Origin: Nodosilinea sp. LEGE 07088
GTDB taxonomy: Bacteria; Cyanobacteriota; Cyanobacteriia; Phormidesmidales; Phormidesmidaceae
DNA: 64,000 nucleotides
Assembly (NCBI RefSeq): GCF_015207395.1
Contig: NZ_JADEWX010000004.1
Span: 1 to 64,000, forward strand
Reading direction: 5' to 3'
In this document: in pieces, positions 34,956 to 46,474 of the stretch
Numbering within the stretch: position 1 is the first letter of the stretch
Layout: every line of letters starts with the position of its first letter
Made by a program: the position numbers and the translations under genes
Notes under the pieces: model-generated
What the model was told of the DNA's origin: nothing
Database searches by the model: none
What the model saw: the letters and a program-made list of their open reading frames with translations, nothing else

Positions 34956-35959
34956 AGTTATCTATTGTTGTGCCCGCCTACAATGCCGATGCCTTTTTAG
35001 ATCGGTTATTCACGTCGTTTCTAACCATGGCGGGTGACGTTACCCGTTGCGAGCTGATCGTCGTCAACGATGGCTCAACCGATGCGACTCCCGCGCTTAT
35101 CAACCAGTGGATGGCCCGTGGACAGATGCCTCTGAGGCTGGTGAATACCCCTGGGCTGGGGCCGGGGCAGGCCCGAGAAGCCGGGGCTCTCCACGCCCAG
35201 GCACCCTGGGTGGCCCTGGTGGATGCGGATGAATACTTTAGCCCGGGTTGGCTGCGGGCCGCCCTAGACTTTGTGGATGCCCCTGGCAATGCCGTGGGGT
35301 GTGAGGGCGTGGTCGAAATCTGCGATCGCAACACCATCTCCCTATTTACTCACCAGACCCAGTCCCTCACCCCAGGGCGCTATCTCACCGCCAATTTAAT
35401 CCTCAAGCGAGATAGAGTCAGGTTTTACAAAGGCTATGGCCGACGGTTCTACTTTCGAGAAGACAGCGACTTGGCCTTTCAGCTCTTGGCCGATGGCGAA
35501 ACTATTGCCCACAGCCCTAACCTCCTGCTCTACCACCCCCCCCTACCGGCAGTTTGGTGGCAGCCCATTCGTCTGGCTCTCCGCTACCAGTACGATGCGC
35601 TGCTCGCCTATCGTTTTCCGCGCCGCTACTGGGTCGATGTGGATGTACACCTGCGCATTCCCCACCTGAGGCTGCTGCTGCTGCTGCTGTGCAGCCTGCT
35701 CCAGATCACCGGCCTCGTGCTCCTGGTTAAACATATCGCGATGGGTACCCCCCCGTGGCTGCCCCTGGGTCTACTGGCCGTCAGTCCGCTATTGTCGCTG
35801 GTGCCCGTTTTGCTCTACGTGCCGCCTCAACAAATCAGGCTCGCTCAGCTGCCCCCGGCATGGCTGGTTCATCAGGTGGTTCCCCTCCTGACCCTGGGCT
35901 CGTGGGTCTATGGGTTTTGGCAACATCGCGGCGAACCCCGCTATTGTCCCCATCCATAG
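34940..35959 (+). CDS. Family 2 glycosyltransferase with C-terminal membrane helices (339 aa)
   Basis: Starts ELSIVVPAYNADAFLDRLF, followed by VNDGSTDATPAL (about residues 42-53) and the metal-binding VALVDADEYFSPGWL (about 91-105), a normal GT2 catalytic domain. Two or more hydrophobic helices occur at about residues 245-300 (LRLLLLLLCSLLQITGLVLL), anchoring it to the membrane. The start overlaps the previous glycosyltransferase. Its stop codon lies in the first unit of a 14-bp tandem repeat. Confidence 0.88.
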   Translation: METPIELSIVVPAYNADAFLDRLFTSFLTMAGDVTRCELIVVNDGSTDATPALINQWMARGQMPLRLVNTPGLGPGQAREAGALHAQAPWVALVDADEYFSPGWLRAALDFVDAPGNAVGCEGVVEICDRNTISLFTHQTQSLTPGRYLTANLILKRDRVRFYKGYGRRFYFREDSDLAFQLLADGETIAHSPNLLLYHPPLPAVWWQPIRLALRYQYDALLAYRFPRRYWVDVDVHLRIPHLRLLLLLLCSLLQITGLVLLVKHIAMGTPPWLPLGLLAVSPLLSLVPVLLYVPPQQIRLAQLPPAWLVHQVVPLLTLGSWVYGFWQHRGEPRYCPHP

Positions 35960-36005
35960 AGCCCCATCCATAGAGCCTCATCCATAGAGCCCCATCCATA
36001 GAGCC
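35951..36005 (+). repeat. 14-bp tandem repeat, four units
   Basis: CATCCATAGAGCCC repeats four times (35951, 35965, 35979, 35993; the third base group varies CCC/CCT and the last unit is incomplete). The first unit contains the TAG stop of the glycosyltransferase. Confidence 0.9.
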
Positions 36006-36058
36006 ATCACTGGGCGGCTGGGTTTGCCACCCTGCGACCTAGCGGGGTAGGGCTGGCA

Positions 36059-36913
36059 CTAGCGTGATCCCATAGGCCATCGCTGTAGGCGGCGGGTCAC
36101 AATACCCTGGCGGGGGCTAAACAGTAGCGCCAGCAAAAACCCCGCAAACACAGTCAACCCGATCGCAGGCCCGGATGGAATATCTAAATAGTAGCTGCCG
36201 TACATGCCCACGACCCCAAACAGCACCCCGAGGGCCGCCCCGAGCAGCATCATCCAGTGGAGTTCGGTGACCAGCAGGTAGGCGGTCGCAGCCGGGCCAA
36301 TCATCAGGGCCACCACCAGAATGACGCCAACGGTTTTGATCCCCGCGATGATGGCCAGGGTAATGGCGGCCATCAGACCGATATTGATGCGATGGACGGG
36401 TAACCCCAAGGCCTCGGCCCCCAAGGGGTCGAAGGTGACAAACAACAGCTCTTTGTAAAACAGGCCCACCCCAATCAGCACCAGCGCGGCAATGGCGGCA
36501 ATTTGCCAGACATCGGCGGCGTTGATGCTGAGAATGTCGCCAAAGAGCAGCTGCTCTAGGGAAACCCGGCTACCCAATAGGGTCAGCAGGGTAATTCCCA
36601 ATGAGAAAAACGTGGAGAAGGTAATGGCCATGGCGGTGTCGGCCTTAATCCGCGACTGGGTGCGAATCCAGGTGATGACGAAGGTGCTGAAGAGGCCGCA
36701 GGTGAAGGCTCCAATGAGGATGGGGAGGTTGAAAAAGCTGGCGATCGCCAGCCCCGGCAGCACCCCGTGGGCCACCACGTCCCCCAGCATGGCCATGCGC
36801 TGCACGATCAGGTAGGTACCGATAACCGGGCAGAGCATGCCCACCAACAGGCTGGCCACCAGCGCCTGGCGCATGAAGTCGTAGCTGAGGGGGTCTAAAA
36901 GCCAATCCATCAC
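36059..36913 (-). CDS. Metal ABC transporter permease, ZnuB/MntB type (284 aa)
   Basis: An ABC-3 family permease with about eight to nine helices. Signature segments are QALVASLLVGMLCPVIGTYL, RMAMLGDVVAHGVLPGLAIA and DPLGAEALGLPVHRINI. Such proteins import Zn2+, Mn2+ or Fe2+ with a binding protein and an ATPase. Neither partner is found nearby: upstream is a DUF1232 gene whose end overlaps this start by 4 bases, and then non-coding DNA. It is thus an orphan permease in this window; partners may be encoded elsewhere. Confidence 0.92.
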   Translation of the reverse strand: MMDWLLDPLSYDFMRQALVASLLVGMLCPVIGTYLIVQRMAMLGDVVAHGVLPGLAIASFFNLPILIGAFTCGLFSTFVITWIRTQSRIKADTAMAITFSTFFSLGITLLTLLGSRVSLEQLLFGDILSINAADVWQIAAIAALVLIGVGLFYKELLFVTFDPLGAEALGLPVHRINIGLMAAITLAIIAGIKTVGVILVVALMIGPAATAYLLVTELHWMMLLGAALGVLFGVVGMYGSYYLDIPSGPAIGLTVFAGFLLALLFSPRQGIVTRRLQRWPMGSR

Positions 36914-37200
36914 AATTGCTCAGCATCTGCGGGCAGGGCAGCAACATCGATATCCGCAGAGTCACCCAGCGCCCTTTGCTCTTTCATGGTCTGGCGGCGA
37001 TCGAGCAGTACCTGGGTAATGCCGGTAGCCAGAAGGGTGGCCACGACACCGTCGTCAATCCAGCCGACGATGGGAATCAAGTCAGGAGAAAAGTCGATCG
37101 GGCTAACCAGGTAGAGCAGCGAGGCCCCCATCACCACCCAGCGGTAGCGGGGATGCTTTAGAAGAGCATTGTAGAAACGGCTAAAAAATGGAATTTTCAT
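36910..37200 (-). CDS. YkvA/DUF1232 family protein (96 aa)
   Basis: Contains the DUF1232 core: PRYRWVVMGASLLYLVSPID, followed by DLIPIVGWIDDGVVATLLAT, with two hydrophobic stretches. Function unknown; often membrane-associated. It overlaps the metal permease by ATGA and is the promoter-proximal gene of the pair. The region 37201-37483 upstream contains only A/T-rich sequence and no clear feature. Confidence 0.9.
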   Translation of the reverse strand: MKIPFFSRFYNALLKHPRYRWVVMGASLLYLVSPIDFSPDLIPIVGWIDDGVVATLLATGITQVLLDRRQTMKEQRALGDSADIDVAALPADAEQL

Positions 37201-37483
37201 AGGCCAGGGGGGATGATTGGGAGGCAGAGGTATCTTACGACTATTTTAGATTTTGGATTGGCGATTTTGGCCCTGTCCCCTGCCCTAGGCGCTTTCTGGA
37301 ACGCTGTCTGAATGTCTATAATGCTGCCCAGCCTGGCTCCAATCAATCTCGAAACAATCAGCCTTGGGGGCCATAGATTGCTCAGCGAGGGGTTGCCCAG
37401 CGTATTCCCTGAACGTAGGTAAACCATAGAATCTTGAGAAAATTTTCAGCCCCTATTCCCAGGATTCGGCTTACTGATTCGGC

Positions 37484-38260
37484 TTACTGATATTGAGCGC
37501 TGTCGAGGGTGGCTCGAAAGAATTCTCCTTCTGACTCGAAGCGATCGCGCCGCGTCTCGGGCAGAGAATCGCCGCCAAAATACCACCCCACTCGAAACTG
37601 GGTGGGAATGGTGTAGCCGCCAAAGGTCGATTCTTGCTCCATATAGCCGCCAAAGGCGACGTAGCGATGCTCGGTATCGTCAGGGTTGCCCCAGCGATTA
37701 AAGCTGATGCTCTGTAGCCGCCCGGCAACATCCACCGTCAATATCAGGTTGGTGGTCTCTGCGCCATAGCTCACTGAGGCCTGGGTCTGGGTCTCGCTCA
37801 GGTCGCTCCAGATAACCCCAGGCTTTAGCAAAGCGGACGGTAGCCAGATCTGCTCCCCCAGCAGGCGGCCAATGGCGGAGCGGGTCATGTCGGGGCCATC
37901 GGCTACCATGACGGGCATCAATCCCAGCAGCTTCCACCGCATGGCTCCATCTCCATCGACCAGGCGATCGCTTCCTAGAATTGGCAACCCCTGCACCCAG
38001 GCCGTGGCCTGCCAGATCAGGCCTCGCTGGGGGTAAATTACCTGCTCGGCGCGGAAGGGTGACCAGGCCTTGAGCTTGATCTGCCCATGCATGCGCAGCC
38101 GAACGGCGGTGGCGAGGGGTGTATTGGGGGCAATCGCATGCTCCAGATATCGCCGTGCCACCGGGGGTAAGGGGGCGATCGCCGCTGCCTCAAACACCTG
38201 GTTCTGGCCTTGAACCGAGCGCCACAGCGCCTTGAGGGAAGTAGATGTCGCCGCAGTCAT
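37484..38260 (-). CDS. DUF6544/DUF6920-like protein (258 aa)
   Basis: The N-terminus has a LPPVARRYLEHAI motif followed by RLRMHGQIKLKAWSPFRAEQ. The middle part has WQATAWVQGLPILGSDRLVD and GRLLGEQIWLPSALL. The C-terminal part is beta-rich, ending TIPTQFRVGWYFG. This pattern is what I associate with the DUF6544/DUF6920 group of unknown function; identification is by memory of pattern only. It begins 6 bases after the aldo/keto reductase stop, so the two are cotranscribed. Confidence 0.7.
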   Translation of the reverse strand: MTAATSTSLKALWRSVQGQNQVFEAAAIAPLPPVARRYLEHAIAPNTPLATAVRLRMHGQIKLKAWSPFRAEQVIYPQRGLIWQATAWVQGLPILGSDRLVDGDGAMRWKLLGLMPVMVADGPDMTRSAIGRLLGEQIWLPSALLKPGVIWSDLSETQTQASVSYGAETTNLILTVDVAGRLQSISFNRWGNPDDTEHRYVAFGGYMEQESTFGGYTIPTQFRVGWYFGGDSLPETRRDRFESEGEFFRATLDSAQYQ

Positions 38261-38266
38261 CGCTCT

Positions 38267-39232
38267 CTACTCGCTAAAGTTCCACATCACCGGGTCATCG
38301 GGCAGATAGTCAGTCACGGTGCGGCTGATGGCGTCGATTTCGACCAGATCGGCAGCAGATAGCGAAATCGCCCCGGCCTGAGCATTTTCCTTTGCCTGCT
38401 CAACGTTACGCGCGCCGACAATCGCCGTGGTCTGGGGCTGGGCGATCAGCCAGGCCAGGGCCAGGTTGCCCAGGGTGGTGTGGTGGCGATCGGCGATCGG
38501 TCGGAGTTGAGCTAAAGCAGCCTGGGCTCTGCCGTACAGCGGCGGCTGAAATAGCTTGTTTTTGCTGCGCACATCCTCCTTGGGGAACTGGTGGTCGGGG
38601 CCAAACTTACCGGTCAGCAGCCCTTGCGCCAGCGACGAATAGGCCAGAAGGGTCACCTCATTCTCTATGCAGTAGGGCAAAAGCTCGGCCTCGACCCCGC
38701 GCCAAAATAGGGAGTAGGGCGGCTGGAGACTGTCGATGCGGCCATAGGCCATGGTCTCGACCAGCTGCGCTGTGGAGAAGTTCGACACCCCGATCGCCCG
38801 AATCTTGCCCTGCTCCTTAAGCTGGTTCATTGCCCCCATGGTCTCAACCATGGGCACAATCTCGCTCTTGAACGCCCCCGATGGCCAGTGGATCTGGTAC
38901 AGGTCGATCACATCGGTCTGCAGCCGCCTCAGGGAGTTTTCACAGGCCTCGATCACCTGGTCGGGCTTGAGGTGGTTGGCAAAGACTTTGGTGGCCAGGA
39001 CGGTGCGATCGCGCCGCTCCCCCAGGGCTTTGCCGACGAGTTCCTCCGAATAGCCATTGCCGTAGACCTCCGCTGTGTCAAAGGTCGTTATCCCCGCATC
39101 CAGCGCCGCCCGCATGGCGTCAATCACATCCTGGTCTTCGATACCGACCCAGCCGCTCTTGCCCGCCTGCCAGGTACCAAAAATCAGCGGGGTAATCTCG
39201 ATATCAGTTTTGCCCAGCTTGCGAGTTTCCAT
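38267..39232 (-). CDS. Aldo/keto reductase (321 aa)
   Basis: A TIM-barrel NADPH oxidoreductase: METRKLGKTDIEITPLIFGT at the N-terminus, catalytic Asp and Tyr in FDTAEVYGNGYSEE (about residues 51-64), Lys in LATKVF (about 80), His in YQIHWP (about 113), and cofactor-binding IVGARNVEQAKENAQA near the C-terminus. Substrate unknown. It leads a two-gene unit with the downstream DUF6544-like gene. Confidence 0.92.
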   Translation of the reverse strand: METRKLGKTDIEITPLIFGTWQAGKSGWVGIEDQDVIDAMRAALDAGITTFDTAEVYGNGYSEELVGKALGERRDRTVLATKVFANHLKPDQVIEACENSLRRLQTDVIDLYQIHWPSGAFKSEIVPMVETMGAMNQLKEQGKIRAIGVSNFSTAQLVETMAYGRIDSLQPPYSLFWRGVEAELLPYCIENEVTLLAYSSLAQGLLTGKFGPDHQFPKEDVRSKNKLFQPPLYGRAQAALAQLRPIADRHHTTLGNLALAWLIAQPQTTAIVGARNVEQAKENAQAGAISLSAADLVEIDAISRTVTDYLPDDPVMWNFSE

Positions 39233-39465
39233 ACCTAAGCGCCCTGATAAGACTGCAATTTATCCATAAAAGCCTGGTGTTCTGGAGATTGTAGCCCCTG
39301 CTGTACCATTGGCAGACAAGAAATTGAGATTACCCTCGTCTGATCTGACCGCAAAGACAGCATTGTCAACCCCTTGCCATAGAATCGCCACACCGGTTGC
39401 CTAGATTAGTGATTTAGCCCCAGCGGGTATGACCTACACCGCTAATTTCTTCAGGAAGATGCACT

Positions 39466-40704
39466 ATGGCAACCCATTCACTCACTAATGATTACGACAA
39501 GTCTACGCCCCGATCGCCCTTGGCGAAGCAGCTCGGTGGGGCAGCGGCCCTGGTACTACTGGGCGCAGGGCTGGCCACAGGGGTAGGCTACGGCCTGGGG
39601 GTTGGCCGCGATCGCCCCGTTGTCGATAATCCAGCAGCTGAGCTGGCCCCGACCCCCAGCCGATCCAGCGCTCTACTGGTCGCCAGCACGGATGCCAACT
39701 TCATTGAAAACATCGTCAACCAGGTGGGCCCAGCGGTGGTGCGCATTGACGCCAGCCGCACCGTTGCGACCCAACTACCCGAGGCCTTCAACAACCCTAT
39801 GTTGCGCCAGTTTTTTGGCAACCAAATGCCCAGCATGCCCAATGAGCACACTGAAAGTGGCGTCGGGTCAGGGTTCATCACCAGCGGCAGTCGCATCATT
39901 ACCAACGCCCACGTCGTCGATGGTGCTGACACCGTAACCGTGACGCTCAAAGATGGCCGCAGCCTTGAAGGTCGGGTGCTGGGCGCAGATGCGGTCACCG
40001 ATGTGGCCGTCATTCAGGTCGAGGCCAACGATCTGCCCACGGTCAATGTGGGCAACTCAGACCAGATCAACCCCGGCGAATGGGCGATCGCGATCGGCAA
40101 CCCCCTGGGCCTCGATAACACCGTCACCGCTGGCATCGTCAGCGCCACCGGGCGATCGAGTGACCAGGTGGGCGTGCCCGACAAACGGGTCGATTTCATT
40201 CAAACCGATGCCGCCATTAACCCCGGCAACTCCGGTGGCCCGCTGCTCAACGCCGAGGGCCAGGTGATCGGCATGAACACCGCCATCATCCAAGGTGCCC
40301 AGAGCATTGGCTTTGCCATTCCCATCAACCGGGTGCAGCAGATCGCCGACCAATTGGCCACCGAGGGCAAGGTCGATCATGCCTACCTGGGCATTCAAAT
40401 GGTAACGCTCAGCCCCGAGGTGAAGCAGCAGATCAACGATGACCCCAACAGCAGCCTCACCGTTGAGGACGAGCAGGGCGTGCTGATTGCCCGCGTTGTG
40501 CCCGATTCGCCCGCCGCCAAAGCCGGATTGCGGGCCGGAGACGTGATTCAACAGATCGATGGCCAGGCCATTACCGAGGCGGAGGCGGTGCAAAAACTCG
40601 TCGAGGGCACCCAGCTCAACAGCCGTCTAACCCTTGAGCTCAAGCGCAATGGCCAGACCGAAACGATCGCCGTACAGCCCGGGGCGCTGCCGACCCAGAA
40701 TTAA
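39466..40704 (+). CDS. HtrA/Deg-type periplasmic serine protease (412 aa)
   Basis: A membrane helix or signal ([20 protein letters not shown], about residues 23-42) targets it to the periplasm or thylakoid lumen. The trypsin-like domain holds the triad His in TNAHVV, Asp in TDVAVIQV and Ser in GNSGGPLLN. One PDZ domain occupies about residues 305-400 ([32 protein letters not shown]). Cyanobacteria have three such proteases (HtrA, HhoA, HhoB); which one this is cannot be settled by eye. It handles misfolded envelope proteins. Confidence 0.94.
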   Translation: MATHSLTNDYDKSTPRSPLAKQLGGAAALVLLGAGLATGVGYGLGVGRDRPVVDNPAAELAPTPSRSSALLVASTDANFIENIVNQVGPAVVRIDASRTVATQLPEAFNNPMLRQFFGNQMPSMPNEHTESGVGSGFITSGSRIITNAHVVDGADTVTVTLKDGRSLEGRVLGADAVTDVAVIQVEANDLPTVNVGNSDQINPGEWAIAIGNPLGLDNTVTAGIVSATGRSSDQVGVPDKRVDFIQTDAAINPGNSGGPLLNAEGQVIGMNTAIIQGAQSIGFAIPINRVQQIADQLATEGKVDHAYLGIQMVTLSPEVKQQINDDPNSSLTVEDEQGVLIARVVPDSPAAKAGLRAGDVIQQIDGQAITEAEAVQKLVEGTQLNSRLTLELKRNGQTETIAVQPGALPTQN

Positions 40705-40739
40705 GGATGAGGGCGAATGCCATAACGTCTCTGACACGG

Positions 40740-41090
40740 CTACGCCAACGCCCCTAGAGGCTGGTTATTATGGCCTCGGGAGAAGGGGTGCGGCTTTGAT
40801 CTCAGCCCTGTTTTACCAGGGCCAAAGCGTTGATGCTGCGATGCGGCAGGGGTGGTACGGGCCGCCAAGGACAACACCAGCTTGGCCGTGGCCAGTGCCA
40901 CCAGCCCCAGTTGCCAGCGCCGGGGCGTTTTGGTGGCGGCGACCACGATCAACCAACTGGCGATCGCCAACCAGAGGACGGTTCCCTGCCACAGCAGCAG
41001 CAGCCTGGGGCGCGATAGCACTGCCACAAACCCGTGGAAAGTGCCCACGAGCTGGGAAATTTCTGCTTGACTTAGAGTGCGCTCTAACTC
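40740..41090 (-). pseudogene. Relic of a membrane protein gene
   Basis: The minus-strand frame right after a TAG at 41093 encodes LSQAEISQLVGTF, then RPRLLLLWQGTVLWLAIASW and LIVVAATKTPRRWQLG. These are plausible membrane-protein residues, but there is no good start (only GTG 41048), and the end past about 40870 is nonsense-like. It overlaps the MerR promoter, which suggests a decayed gene. It accounts for most of the 400-base gap after htrA. Confidence 0.4.
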
Positions 41091-41097
41091 CTAAGGT
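41067..41097 (+). promoter_or_regulatory. MerR-type promoter with 19-bp spacer
   Basis: -35 TTGACT (41067-41072), spacer of 19 bp holding the palindrome TTAGAGTGCGCTCTAA (41072-41087), -10 TAAGGT (41092-41097). The overlong spacer with a dyad is the hallmark of MerR-family controlled promoters. It precedes merR by only 6 bases, implying autoregulation. Confidence 0.85.
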
Positions 41098-41103
41098 GCA
41101 GTT

Positions 41104-41550
41104 ATGGAACAGCAACTCACCATTCAGCAGGTCGCTGCGGCCACCGGTCTGAGCGTGCATACCCTGCGCTACTACGAACGCTGCGACCTAATTGCCCCGG
41201 TTGGGCGCAGTCGCAACGGCCATCGTCGTTACTCAGCTCACGACCTGCGCTGGATCGAGTTTTTGAACCGGCTGCGGCTAACGGGTATGCCAATTCGTCA
41301 GATGCAGCAGTACGCGGAGCTGGTGCGATCGCATCCCGACTCCGGGTTCCACACCCGACGGCAAATTTTGATGGGCCACCGCGAAGCGGTTTTGGCCCAA
41401 ATTCAACAGCTTCAAGACAACCTGGCCGTCATCGACTGGAAGATTCAGCACTACTCAGAGCTAGAGGCTAACCTCAATGACTCACTCAACCCATCAAACC
41501 CCAATGGCATAACTGCCGTGAAAGCAATTTTTCCAGAACCAGGAGTTTAA
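41104..41550 (+). CDS. MerR family transcriptional regulator (148 aa)
   Basis: N-terminal winged helix [20 protein letters not shown] with [20 protein letters not shown] (about residues 5-58), then a dimerisation coiled coil. There is no conserved Cys motif, so it is not a metal-type MerR; it resembles regulators of aldehyde or alcohol stress (AdhR/YhdM style), which respond through other means. The aldo/keto reductase gene starts 2 bases after its stop. The promoter just upstream has the expected 19-bp spacer. Confidence 0.93.
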   Translation: MEQQLTIQQVAAATGLSVHTLRYYERCDLIAPVGRSRNGHRRYSAHDLRWIEFLNRLRLTGMPIRQMQQYAELVRSHPDSGFHTRRQILMGHREAVLAQIQQLQDNLAVIDWKIQHYSELEANLNDSLNPSNPNGITAVKAIFPEPGV

Positions 41551-41552
41551 CC

Positions 41553-42527
<975 letters not shown>

Positions 42528-42566
42528 CTCAATCAGCTGTTTTTTGAGTTCAGCCACTATTTTCTC

Positions 42567-42598
42567 AGCTCTACCTCCTAAGGCTAGAGCTGTTTTTT
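42567..42598 (+). terminator. Rho-independent terminator of the merR operon
   Basis: AGCTCTA / TAGAGCT (42567-42573, 42585-42591), followed by GTTTTTT, 40 bases after the reductase stop. Confidence 0.85.
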
Positions 42599-42623
42599 CG
42601 TCTCGATTTAATTAACTCTATCG

Positions 42624-42641
42624 AGACCGATAGGTCGGTCT
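42624..42641. promoter_or_regulatory. Palindrome resembling a TetR-family operator
   Basis: AGACCGA-TAGG-TCGGTCT, 7-bp perfect arms. Similar to operators of NemR/TetR-type regulators. No TetR gene is visible next to it; the 490-base gap 42528-43021 otherwise holds the terminator above and the possibly folded leader of icd. Confidence 0.35.
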
Positions 42642-42895
42642 TTGAAACGATTCAGAAATGACGTTGATTGGCTGTAGCGATCGCCCCTCCAGTACTTCTC
42701 CAGCCAGTTGAGCCATCGAGCTAATCCAGAGTTTTGATATTTTAGCTACTTTTTGGCCATGGGCATAATGCGATCGCCTCGATACCACAGGCGTATTTCT
42801 CAGTTTGTTATTTTCTCGATAGATCAAAATGGCATTCTGCCGTAGGATGAACTAGCCTTTGCTGAGCCTTAGTCTGGGAAAGGCTTTGGTACCGT

Positions 42896-45256
<2,361 letters not shown>

Positions 45257-45485
45257 CGCGGCTACTGCCGGGAGCAACGTTGAGCCTGACCAATTTAGCC
45301 TCGGCGGATGCCTTTGCTCAGCGTATTCGGGACTACTGGGGAGTCAAAAACATATCACTCTGAGCGGTGACCACCCCAAACTCGAAAAATTTAGCGCTGT
45401 TGGTCAGTGTTTGCACCACCTGATTTCCTTGCCCTTCCCCTGAAGGGTTGGGGTAAAGCAGGCTGGGCACATAGGCAGGGCTTGA

Positions 45486-45998
45486 TCACGTTTGCCTCAG
45501 GAAGGGCACCAAGTGCATCATGTAATCCTTCTTGCCAATGGGGACACCCGCCATCCGGAGAATGTCGTAGGCGGTGACCAGATGAAAATAAAAGTTTGGC
45601 ATCAGAAAGTCGTCCACATAGCGGCTACCCGACAGCTCAGCATAGAGGTTTTGAGCTAAGTCGATACGGGTAACGTCAGCTAGCTTTGCGTCTTCGGCGT
45701 TGATTTCTGAAAGAAGTTCCTTAGTGTTCGAGATGTGCTCGTAGGCCTGCGCCAGAGATTTGACTTCCGGATCCAGGTTATCCATCGGTTTGCCGTCACA
45801 CCACAGAGCAAAGTTGCGTGGCTGATTGCAGGTAAACGCAATCTGGGTGCCGCAGGGCAGCATATCAGCCGCAATGCGCTTTTGCAGGAACGCCTCGCTA
45901 CCGCTGAAATGAGTTTGAGCTGCCTTCAAGAGCTGCTCAAGCGTGGTCAAACGGCTCTGGAAGAGGGTTTGGATGGAATCGATCGTTCGATTTTGCAT
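45486..45998 (-). CDS. DUF1993 family protein (170 aa)
   Basis: Matches DUF1993: FQSRLTTLEQLLKAAQTHFS near the N-terminus, MLPCGTQIAFTCNQPRNFA in the middle, and PNFYFHLVTAYDILRMAGVP near the end. This helical family resembles DinB-like bundles; function unknown. The start MQNRTIDSIQ (45998) is preferred to an ATG at 46013. The 229-base gap to icd contains a short unassignable open stretch. Confidence 0.88.
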   Translation of the reverse strand: MQNRTIDSIQTLFQSRLTTLEQLLKAAQTHFSGSEAFLQKRIAADMLPCGTQIAFTCNQPRNFALWCDGKPMDNLDPEVKSLAQAYEHISNTKELLSEINAEDAKLADVTRIDLAQNLYAELSGSRYVDDFLMPNFYFHLVTAYDILRMAGVPIGKKDYMMHLVPFLRQT

Positions 45999-46054
45999 GG
46001 TGCACTCCATCAAGACTTATCTCATGCAGCATAGCTCTGAATGCCAGGCCGATT

Positions 46055-46209
46055 AGATGCTAAACAGCAAAATGGCCATACCTACCACCGCCAGACTGGG
46101 CCCCACCATCGATCGGCTCCCCTGCCACTGGGGATTGAGTAACAGACATGCACTTACCGCCAGTAACGGCACTACGCCCAATATTTGTCGAGTGACTAGG
46201 CGGTGAGCA
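46055..46209 (-). pseudogene. C-terminal relic of a membrane protein
   Basis: A minus-strand frame without start encodes HRLVTRQILGVVPLLAVSAC, then LLLNPQWQG and LAVVGMAILLFSI before the stop at 46055. The two hydrophobic helices look like the end of a small transporter. The remainder of the 46014-46474 gap has no feature except A/T-rich promoter-like DNA near 46330-46420. Confidence 0.35.
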
Positions 46210-46474
46210 ATAAAAGTAAGGACTCAGGAAGGAATACCGAAGAGCTATAGAGCCTATTCCTGACCCTTAGAATCGAGTTGAACTGCCGCCGAGGTCGATG
46301 GAGTTTAAACCGCTAATTTAGGTGCTAACCCTAGGAATTTCATAGGAATTTCATAGGAAGTTTAGAGAAGGTGATGCTTAGCCTACTCCCTGGGTTTAAA
46401 TTTTTTTGAGGATTCTTAGGCCCCGCTGGGGATCAGGCAAAAATCTAGCTACTTTCGCCAGCAGGATAAGCACC

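Noticed and set aside
42618-42827. Minus-strand 69-aa ORF after the merR operon
   Set aside because: No ribosome site and no gene-like residue pattern. It covers the palindrome and intergenic DNA.
45290-45363. Short open stretch after icd (LTNLASADAFAQRIRDYWG)
   Set aside because: Plausible protein-like residues, but under 30 codons, TTG start and no identifiable family.
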